From: Pseudomonadota bacterium
GTDB taxonomy: Bacteria; Pseudomonadota; Gammaproteobacteria; Burkholderiales; Rhodocyclaceae
Direction of reading: 5' to 3'
Length of the DNA stretch: 47,742 nucleotides
Assembly (NCBI GenBank): GCA_018261895.1
Contig: JAGTRT010000021.1
Coordinates: forward strand, 1-47,742
Shown here: positions 42,867 to 47,742 of the stretch, piece after piece
Layout of the letters: the number at the start of each line of letters is the position of its first letter
Numbering within the stretch: the first letter of the stretch is position 1
Translations under genes and position numbers: made by a program
Notes under the pieces: model-generated
Seen by the model: only the letters and a program-made list of their open reading frames with translations
Database searches by the model: none
What the model was told of the DNA's origin: nothing

Positions 42867-44038
42867 GTCAGTTCCTTGAGGGCGGCGGTCAGTTGGGCGA
42901 TGTCGGCTTCGCTGTGGGCGGCGGACACGGAAATGCGCAGGCGCGCCGTGCCTTTGGGTACCGTCGGCGGGCGGATGGCCGGCACCCACAGGCCGCGTTC
43001 CCAGAGTGCTTTGGACAGCGCAACGGCGGCGTCGTTTTCGCCGACGATGAGCGGCTGGATGGCGGTCAGCGACGGCAGCAGCTTGAGCGGCAGACCGGCC
43101 AGGCCGTCGCGCAACTGGCCGATACGGGCTTTCAACGGGGCGCGAAGGGCGTCGCCGTCGGCGATGATGCGCAGGCTCCGGCTCAGCGCGCAGGCGATGG
43201 CCGGCGGCTGGGCGGTCGTGAAGATGTAGCTGCGGCCTTTTTGCAGCAGGTATTCGATGGCCGTGGCCGACCCGGCGACAAAGGCGCCGCCGACGCCGGC
43301 CGCCTTGCCCAGCGTGCCCATGAGCAAAATGCGCGGTGAGGCGGGCAGGTTGAAGTGAGCGAGGCTGCCTTGCCCGTGCGGACCAAGGACGCCGAAGCCG
43401 TGCGCGTCGTCGATGACCAGCCAGGCGTCGTAGCGCTCGGCCAGCGCGAAGATGAGCGGCAGCGGCGCGAGATCGCCGTCCATGCTGAACACCGCGTCGG
43501 TGACAATGAGCTTGGTCGCGGCGGTGCTCGCGGCCAGCAGCTTTTCCAGCGCCGCGACGTCGTTGTGCGGGTAGCGCTGGACGTCGGCGCCGTTGGCCTT
43601 GGCCTGCTGCTGGGCGTCGATCAGCGAGGCGTGGTTGAGCTTGTCGGCGAAGACGGCGGCGCCGCGGCCAGCCAGGGTGGGCGTCACGGCGAGGTTGGCG
43701 AGGTAGCCGGTGGAGAAGGTCAGGGCGCGGTCGAAGCCGGTGAAGGCGGCGATTTCCTTTTCCAGCGCCTCGTGCGGCGCCAGGTGGCCGCTGACCAGGT
43801 GCGAGGCGCCGGCACCGGCGCCCCAGTGCAGCGCGCCGTCAGCTAGCGCCTGGGCGATGTCGGTGTTGCCGGCCAGGCCGAGGTAGTCGTTGGCGGCGAA
43901 GTTGATCAGTTGCTGGCCGTCGACCGTGGCAATGCGTCCGCAGGGGCTTTCCAGCACACGGCGGCGGCGCGTCAGGCCGGCGGTTTCGATCTCTGCCAGT
44001 TCGCCGGCAAGGCGGTCTTCAAGGGAGCGGGAAGTCAT
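42863..44038 (-). CDS. bioF: BioF, 8-amino-7-oxononanoate synthase
   Basis: PLP enzyme condensing pimeloyl-ACP with alanine. The 391-residue product has FAANDYLGLAGNTDIAQAL, HWGAGAGASHLVSGHLAPHEALE (landmark GAGASHLVSGH), TDAVFSMDGDLAPL, VIDDAHGFGVLG and the PLP lysine Lys245 in LMGTLGKAAGVGG. First gene of the bio operon and coupled to bioH by a 4-nt overlap. A small hairpin lies between the upstream gene and its start. Confidence 0.95.
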   Translation of the reverse strand: MTSRSLEDRLAGELAEIETAGLTRRRRVLESPCGRIATVDGQQLINFAANDYLGLAGNTDIAQALADGALHWGAGAGASHLVSGHLAPHEALEKEIAAFTGFDRALTFSTGYLANLAVTPTLAGRGAAVFADKLNHASLIDAQQQAKANGADVQRYPHNDVAALEKLLAASTAATKLIVTDAVFSMDGDLAPLPLIFALAERYDAWLVIDDAHGFGVLGPHGQGSLAHFNLPASPRILLMGTLGKAAGVGGAFVAGSATAIEYLLQKGRSYIFTTAQPPAIACALSRSLRIIADGDALRAPLKARIGQLRDGLAGLPLKLLPSLTAIQPLIVGENDAAVALSKALWERGLWVPAIRPPTVPKGTARLRISVSAAHSEADIAQLTAALKELT

Positions 44039-44048
44039 GGGGCGATAT

Positions 44049-44070
44049 TTTCCCGCAGACCCGCGGGAAA
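44049..44070 (-). terminator. Hairpin between the DUF2971-like gene and bioF
   Basis: TTTCCCGC and GCGGGAAA form a perfect 8-bp stem around a 6-nt loop, 22-43 nt downstream of the stop at 44092 and just before the bioF start. On the minus strand it is followed by ATAT, so it is a weak terminator or an attenuator. Confidence 0.4.
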
Positions 44071-44091
44071 GTCGCGCTTTTCAACGAGCGG

Positions 44092-44730
44092 CTAAATGGC
44101 TTCGGCGGCCAGTTTCTTCCATTGCTCGTTCGAAACCAGCGTGGAGCGGGAAACGCGGAGCCTTTCGCAGCCGGCGATGGTGCGGATGGCGCCGGCGGTG
44201 GATTTCGACAGCGAGGCGTGCATCCATGGGCTGAGCGAGATGCCGCGGATGGTGGTGAGGCGGATGGGCAGGTCGAGTGCGGCATGTTCCTCGGTCGTCG
44301 AGGCGTACAGCGCGCGGAACTCGCGTTCCGGCTTGTAGGCGACGCGTTTGACGAAGGGCAGTTCGTCGACATGGAAGGCGGCCTGTTTCGCCTCCTTCAT
44401 CGTCAGGTAGCGCATGCTGCCCACGGAGATTCCCGGTGCTTCGGCGATATCTTCAAGCAGCCGTTCGCGGTCGAAGACGATGCACACGCCGGACGGCCCG
44501 CTGGAGAACACCCGCCAGTGGTGATAGGTCTCGGAGGCCTGTGAGAAGCACAGTGCGAGCAGGGATTTGAGGCCCTTGCGCTCCTTGTACGCTGCCATGA
44601 AGTGCGCATCGTTGCGGTCGTCCCAGGTTTTCGGGTCGAGCAGGGTGAGCTGGCGGTTGCTCAGGATGTGGAGCAGCGCCGGCAGGTCGGTGTATCGGCG
44701 CAAGAAGGCGGGCGGGGTGGCTGCGTTCAT
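44092..44730 (-). CDS. DUF2971-like protein
   Basis: A 212-residue protein with the DUF2971 layout: FLRRYTDLPALLHILSNRQL at the start, LLDPKTWDDRNDAHFMAAY, ALCFSQASETYHHWRVFSSG (landmark CFSQ...HHWRVF), GVCIVFDRERL, KPEREFRALY and the C-terminal segment ISLSPWMHAS. The family is common in defence-associated and accessory regions but its activity is not known to me. It overlaps the next upstream gene (44727-45500) by 4 nt, so the two are co-translated. Confidence 0.75.
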   Translation of the reverse strand: MNAATPPAFLRRYTDLPALLHILSNRQLTLLDPKTWDDRNDAHFMAAYKERKGLKSLLALCFSQASETYHHWRVFSSGPSGVCIVFDRERLLEDIAEAPGISVGSMRYLTMKEAKQAAFHVDELPFVKRVAYKPEREFRALYASTTEEHAALDLPIRLTTIRGISLSPWMHASLSKSTAGAIRTIAGCERLRVSRSTLVSNEQWKKLAAEAI

Positions 44731-45500
44731 GCGTGGAAATACGCGTGAACGGCCTGCATGGCCCGGAACACCTGCTCCTTGCGCTCACGCTGCAGGCGCC
44801 GTCGTTGCGCGGCGATTTCCACGGTGCTCATGCCGGTCGAGTCGAAGTGCCCCGAAAACAGGATGGGAACGTCGTCGGCGCTGGCCGGCAAGCATTTGGT
44901 CCGCTCGCGCGCCAGGTGCTGGACGGGCTCCGGCACGAACGGCATGAAATCGGCCGGCGCGTGGAAGCGGGCGACCACCTCGACGATCTGCTCGACGGCC
45001 TCCTTGATCGACTTGCCGCCAATGGACTTGGCGACACAACCGGCCGGCTCTTCCCAGTTGGGCTCCGGACGGTGGGGGCGTTGCAGGTTGGCGATGGCTG
45101 TCCGTCCCTCCATGTCGATGTAGGTCCGGTCAGGGCGGTACAAGGTGGCGCTTTGGCGGTCGAGGACGTAAAGCCCTTCGTCGCAAGCGGCATGGACGAT
45201 GTGCCACAGCAGGTCGTAATCCATGCAACTGTTGCGCACGCCGATGGTGTACACCGCCAGCTCGGTCTGGCCGTCGATCGGGCTGTCCGCCCAGACGCAA
45301 GTGTCCGAATCGACACCCGTGTCCGGCATAGATTCCAGATCCGGGTAGTGTGCCGTCAATGCCCGGGCAAACGCCTGGTAGCGCGGGTTCATCTCGGCCG
45401 GAATCGACGACGCCACGCGGACGAATTGCCAGGCCTGTTCGGGCGACGCCGGCGCGGGGATGGCCTTGGGGTGTTCCCACACGAAAAAGATGTAACTCAC
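44727..45500 (-). CDS. Hypothetical protein, partner of the DUF2971-like gene
   Basis: A 257-residue soluble protein with no recognised domain. It starts MSYIFFVWEHPKAIPAPASP and contains QAFARALTAHYPDLE, a central strand-rich part (TELAVYTIGVRNSCMDYDLL, GLYVLDRQSATLYRPD) and a C-terminal helix with a basic QRRRLQRERKEQ stretch. No signal peptide or membrane segment is seen. Tight coupling to the DUF2971-like gene suggests a two-gene module. Confidence 0.7.
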   Translation of the reverse strand: MSYIFFVWEHPKAIPAPASPEQAWQFVRVASSIPAEMNPRYQAFARALTAHYPDLESMPDTGVDSDTCVWADSPIDGQTELAVYTIGVRNSCMDYDLLWHIVHAACDEGLYVLDRQSATLYRPDRTYIDMEGRTAIANLQRPHRPEPNWEEPAGCVAKSIGGKSIKEAVEQIVEVVARFHAPADFMPFVPEPVQHLARERTKCLPASADDVPILFSGHFDSTGMSTVEIAAQRRRLQRERKEQVFRAMQAVHAYFHA

Positions 45501-45564
45501 CGCTCATCCTTCGCAAAATAATCCATCGGCGAACAGGCCTTCCAACCGGCCGGCCCGGCACAGG

Positions 45565-45600
45565 ATTTCGAATTTGGCCATTTTTTCCGGTTGACCGTCA
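45565..45600 (+). repeat. Dispersed 36-bp repeat, copy 12
   Basis: Forward copy (ATTTCGAATTTGGCCA ... CCGGTTGACCGTCA), 64 nt upstream of the 45500 start and 6 nt past the stop of a possible small ORF. Confidence 0.9.
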
Positions 45601-45606
45601 GATTCA

Positions 45607-45747
45607 TCATGACCAGCCCTCGCTGCACAAAGGGCGCGCCTTGAACGAGGCCAGATCGTTCCTGCTGCCGTCTGCGGAAGCCAGCAGACGGTAGTGGCCG
45701 AAGGCAACACCGGCCACCAACGAACCCAGGGAAAACGCGTTTTTCAT
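45607..45747 (-). CDS. Possible 46-residue protein
   Basis: A short frame starting MKNAFSLGSLVAGVAFGHYR with a hydrophobic N-terminus and a polar tail ending RPLCSEGWS. There is no good ribosome-binding site. It ends 6 nt before repeat copy 12. The 210 bp to its right (45748-45958) contain a 7-bp inverted repeat (CCAACAA/TTGTTGG at 45913-45931) but no supported gene; they separate the chromosome from the cassette array. Confidence 0.3.
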   Translation of the reverse strand: MKNAFSLGSLVAGVAFGHYRLLASADGSRNDLASFKARPLCSEGWS

Positions 45748-45958
45748 AATGCCGGATTATGACATTGAGGTTTGCGGCTGTCAGCGTCGTGCTTCGGAAT
45801 CCATGGCTCCCGAGAGCGTGATCGCGACGTACCCGGATGCCCATCTGGTGCTGATGGGCATAGGATTCCTAATGGCAAATGATTTAGGTCACCCCCTAGG
45901 CCGAAGATGCCACCAACAAGCAATTTGTTGGAGTTCGGCTGGGCAATCCCCGAAAGCA

Positions 45959-46039
45959 CCCTAACGTTGTAGCTAAGATACAGCAGGCTTGCCGGCTGTC
46001 CCAACGGCCAAAGGCCGCGCCTTGACCAGGAAGTTAGGC
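45959..46039 (-). other. attC site A (end of array)
   Basis: Outer core sites CCCTAAC (45959-45965) and GTTAGGC (46033-46039), 81 bp apart end to end. The stop codon of the adjoining gene lies within the GCCTAAC core read on the minus strand. This is the last attC of the array; DNA further left is chromosomal. Confidence 0.75.
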
Positions 46040-46315
46040 GATGTTTTTGGCATGGCTAGCCCTGTAATGTTTTGCTGCAACGGAGAGGAGCAGGCCAGCA
46101 GAAATGGGGCCAAGCACCCATAAAAGCAACTGACACCAAAATAGGCCGATACCCAGCCACGGCAAGAGATTGATTGAGCCGGCGAAACAGGGCTGAAGGT
46201 ATTTGAGGCTGCCTTGGCAACCAAAATGCTCGTAAGCCAAAAGGGCGAGTTGCCACCCCCCAAATGTGACAAGTGCGGGAGAGGCAGCTAAAAAGTAGCG
46301 AAGAGCCCACGGCAC
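46034..46315 (-). CDS. Cassette gene 1: small membrane protein
   Basis: A 93-residue protein starting at a GTG 5 nt from attC B and ending inside attC A. It has about three hydrophobic segments (RYFLAASPALVTFGGWQLAL, SINLLPWLGIGLFWCQLLLW, LGPISAGLLLSV) and two extra cysteines in a central loop. No family is recognised; its position between two attC sites marks it as an integron cassette. Confidence 0.65.
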   Translation of the reverse strand: MPWALRYFLAASPALVTFGGWQLALLAYEHFGCQGSLKYLQPCFAGSINLLPWLGIGLFWCQLLLWVLGPISAGLLLSVAAKHYRASHAKNIA

Positions 46316-46320
46316 AAATC

Positions 46321-46423
46321 GCCTAACGTAGAGCTAACCGGCGCTGCGCGGCTTTGGCGCTGCGCGGCTTTATCGCGCGGCGTCCAGCGACTGAAAGGAG
46401 CGAGGTTGAGCGCCGGGTTAGGC
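46321..46423 (-). other. attC site B with internal duplication
   Basis: GCCTAAC at 46321-46327 and GTTAGGC at 46417-46423, 103 bp. The arm GGCGCTGCGCGGCTTT occurs twice in tandem (from about 46341), making this attC longer than its relative attC D, which has one unit. Confidence 0.85.
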
Positions 46424-46430
46424 GCAGCAT

Positions 46431-46910
46431 CTAGCATTTCAATTCAGGCAAGCGATATTTACTTGTGCCGTAAGGCATTAAACGTAATTCTGGTTTTGAG
46501 TCAGTAGGCTGTACATCACATTTAAGCGGAATTTCTCCTTTAATACCAAAACCTAACCCCTCTAGAAGAAATTCTCTGGAATCGTTTCCGGAAATAACAC
46601 TAAACCAAAAACCAAAGATTGGATCGCAAGAGCTTGGTTTGTCTTTTGAGCATGGACAAACTGTGCATGGCGGGTACCCGGTTTGAACAGAGAAAGAAAA
46701 ATCCCCATTTATGTCTGTGAACACTTTTATTGGATGTTCGCAAGATTTTCTTCCAAAGTTGAGTAAGTCTTCACAACTGATAATCATGACGTTAGAGAGT
46801 GGCTTTCCTTGCTTGTACAAAGACCCTTTGACGGTTGTATAAACTGGCTCATGGGCAAATGTTAAATTGGCCAGGAAAACGAGCAGTAGGGGGAAAAATA
46901 TCCTTTTCAT
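46431..46910 (-). CDS. Cassette gene 2: exported Cys-rich protein
   Basis: A 159-residue protein with a Sec signal peptide (MKRIFFPLLLVFLANLTFA, cut before HEP). The mature part looks like a carboxypeptidase-regulatory or transthyretin-like beta domain (TVKGSLYKQGKPLSNVMI, VFTDINGDFSFSVQTGYP) and holds eight cysteines, including PPCTVCPC, so several disulfides are likely. The start at 46910 is chosen because it begins the signal peptide. No close family recognised; flanked by attC B and attC C. Confidence 0.75.
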   Translation of the reverse strand: MKRIFFPLLLVFLANLTFAHEPVYTTVKGSLYKQGKPLSNVMIISCEDLLNFGRKSCEHPIKVFTDINGDFSFSVQTGYPPCTVCPCSKDKPSSCDPIFGFWFSVISGNDSREFLLEGLGFGIKGEIPLKCDVQPTDSKPELRLMPYGTSKYRLPELKC

Positions 46911-46939
46911 GATGAAATATCCAATGGGGGATTCAAGTC

Positions 46940-47011
46940 GCCTAACGTTGAAAATCACCGGACGGAGGCAAGCGCCGCTTGCCGAAGGTCCGGTGGATTG
47001 TGATGTTAGAG
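46940..47011 (-). other. attC site C
   Basis: GCCTAAC at 46940-46946 and GTTAGAG at 47005-47011, 72 bp, with an inner stem of CACCGGAC and GTCCGGTG. It is shorter and of a different type from attC B and D. Confidence 0.8.
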
Positions 47012-47012
47012 A

Positions 47013-47312
47013 TCAGTGGTGTTTCCATAGTGCAATGATTGACTGATCTTCGGTGACATGGCGCTCTCGAAACTCCTTGTTGAGTATGACCCGCGTAGCC
47101 CAATCCCTGCTGTCGTGAGTCGGGTTTTCGTTTCCTCGAAAAACCGCAGCCCCAAAAACAGTACGCTCCCGATTGCGGAACAAAAAAGCTCGAAATACTT
47201 CTCCGTCTTCGCGTTGATAGCCAAGCTCCAAGTAATAAGCAAAAACCCATTCTTCCGGCCGGTGACTGGCCTTGAGTTTTTTCGGCTTAACCTCATACCA
47301 ATGCCCAGGCAC
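47013..47312 (-). CDS. Cassette gene 3: small soluble protein
   Basis: A 99-residue protein starting at a GTG 9 nt from attC D and ending right before attC C. It is charged and strand-rich (PGHWYEVKPKKLKASHRPEE, VFAYYLELGYQREDGEVFRA, NKEFRERHVTEDQSIIALW). No family is recognised. An overlapping frame (start about 47296) is also open but looks less protein-like. Confidence 0.6.
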   Translation of the reverse strand: MPGHWYEVKPKKLKASHRPEEWVFAYYLELGYQREDGEVFRAFLFRNRERTVFGAAVFRGNENPTHDSRDWATRVILNKEFRERHVTEDQSIIALWKHH

Positions 47313-47321
47313 TGTAGTGAT

Positions 47322-47411
47322 CTCTAACGTTGTAGGTAAGGGGCGCTGCGCGGCGCTTTATCGCGCAGCGTCCAGCGACCGGAGGGAGCGGCCTTGACCG
47401 CCGGGTTGGGC
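47322..47411 (-). other. attC site D
   Basis: CTCTAAC at 47322-47328 and GTTGGGC at 47405-47411, 90 bp. The central part (GCGCTGCGCGGCG ... CGCAGCGTCCAGCGACCGG) is clearly homologous to attC B, which suggests a shared origin of these cassettes. Confidence 0.8.
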
Positions 47412-47418
47412 ATGTGGC

Positions 47419-47730
47419 CTAGAGGTAGTGCTTGATGCATAAGATGAGACCTGCGATGAACCAACTGCCGACGAAAAGCTGAGCCCCACGGCCCTCCAGC
47501 GCGAACAGATCAAGCCAGACCTTACGAGATTTAGTTGCCAGGGCAATGCCACCGACAAGCGCAAGTAATAAGCCGCCAAACGGAGATGGGATGGCGACCG
47601 CTGCTGCTCCAATGCCAAATGCACAACTAAGAAATGCCCAAAGAAATCTCGCCGCTTTCCGCATCCACTGCAGCGGACTCATCCATTGCGGAAAGGAGTA
47701 TTCGCGACGAAGCCAAGATGAGATGTTCAT
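47419..47730 (-). CDS. Cassette gene 4: small membrane protein
   Basis: A 103-residue protein with hydrophobic segments at about 30-52, 53-70 and 86-102 (FLWAFLSCAFGIGAAAVAIP, GGLLLALVGGIALATKS, LFVGSWFIAGLILCI). The N-terminal 25 residues are polar with aromatic residues. The ATG at 47730 is used; a TTG three codons upstream falls in the next attC core. No family is recognised. Flanked by attC D and by the attC fragment at the window end. Confidence 0.65.
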   Translation of the reverse strand: MNISSWLRREYSFPQWMSPLQWMRKAARFLWAFLSCAFGIGAAAVAIPSPFGGLLLALVGGIALATKSRKVWLDLFALEGRGAQLFVGSWFIAGLILCIKHYL

Positions 47731-47733
47731 GAT

Positions 47734-47742
47734 GCCCAACGT
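47734..47742 (-). other. Start of attC site E (cut by window end)
   Basis: GCCCAAC at 47734-47740 matches the outer attC core and lies just before cassette gene 4, so another cassette or attI continues beyond the window. Confidence 0.6.

Larger units (their letters stand above)
45959..47742 (-). mobile_element. Integron gene-cassette array (at least four cassettes, open to the right)
   Basis: Five attC-type sites (four complete, one cut by the window end) bounded by GCCTAAC-like and GTTAGGC-like core sites alternate with short ORFs, all read on the minus strand. Cassette 5' ends start only a few nt from the preceding attC, as is usual. Because cassettes enter with their 5' ends facing attI, the integrase gene is expected to the right of the window; it is not visible here. 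The composition is AT-richer and the genes are unlike the surrounding chromosome. Confidence 0.85.

Noticed and set aside
1220..45600. CRISPR array
   Set aside because: The repeats are 36 bp long but scattered over 44 kb at gene ends and inside genes, with no regular spacers and no cas genes.
45749..45964. A 71-codon plus-strand ORF left of the cassette array
   Set aside because: No ribosome-binding site, ends within an attC site, and the translation shows no protein-like features; an equally long minus-strand frame overlaps it.

Overview
The window looks like the chromosome of a GC-rich betaproteobacterium, most likely in the Rhodocyclales (Dechloromonas/Azonexus-like). This rests on overall protein similarity, the gene neighbourhoods (cysB/cysI/DUF934/cysH, bioFHCD, a CbiX/CbiD/CbiG cobalamin route) and the mixture of respiratory-type genes; it is recalled knowledge, not a database result. 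Most of the window is dense, conserved chromosome. The last 1.8 kb is different: AT-richer and organised as integron gene cassettes.

Layout. 1-6.5 kb: 5' part of cysD (minus), periplasmic Cu/Zn superoxide dismutase, a small RR-rich hypothetical, fumarase C (minus) and a large CHASE-PAS-PAS hybrid histidine kinase. 6.5-7.6 kb: an AT-rich island with a small Cys-containing bacteriocin-like peptide and a strong hairpin. 7.6-15.6 kb: ycaO, a second RR-rich small protein, a TIR-like/unknown-sensor protein, a carboxylesterase, a small hypothetical, a three-domain cNMP-binding/acetate kinase-like/PduL fusion, and an exported serine protease. 15.7-27.6 kb: a cobalamin riboswitch followed by one long, mostly translationally coupled operon for cobalt uptake (cbiMNQO) and oxygen-independent corrin ring synthesis (cobM, cbiX, cobH, cbiD, cobL/cbiET, an HHH protein, cobI, cbiG, cobE, cobJ), ending in a frameshifted cobA. 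27.6-31 kb: a 149-bp MITE-like element and an exported DUF1501/DUF1800 pair. 31-36 kb: assimilatory sulfur genes (TSUP permease, cysI, DUF934, cysH) with divergent cysB. 36-40.7 kb: EAL-HDOD protein, parvulin-type PPIase, bolA, yciI, yciB, an HD-GYP response regulator and an Hpt protein. 40.7-44 kb: biotin operon bioF-bioH-bioC-bioD. 44-45.7 kb: a DUF2971-like gene and an unknown partner. 45.96-47.74 kb: at least four integron cassettes, all on the minus strand, separated by attC sites.

How the genes fit together. The riboswitch should shut off cobalt import and corrin synthesis together when B12 is plentiful. The cys cluster reduces APS to sulfide (cysD makes APS; CysH and CysI reduce it), and the siroheme needed by CysI would normally share a uroporphyrinogen methyltransferase step with B12 synthesis; the copy in this operon is broken, so another SUMT/CysG must exist elsewhere if both pathways work.

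The most unusual signals are (1) a roughly 36-bp dispersed sequence present 12 times, usually within 20 nt of stop codons in either orientation, and twice inside genes where it is translated in frame (bioC and bioH); (2) the cNMP/AckA-like/PduL fusion whose kinase domain has lost several canonical ATP/phosphate-loop residues; (3) the cassette array; (4) the TIR-like protein with an unrecognised C-terminal domain; and (5) the halocin-C8-like peptide.
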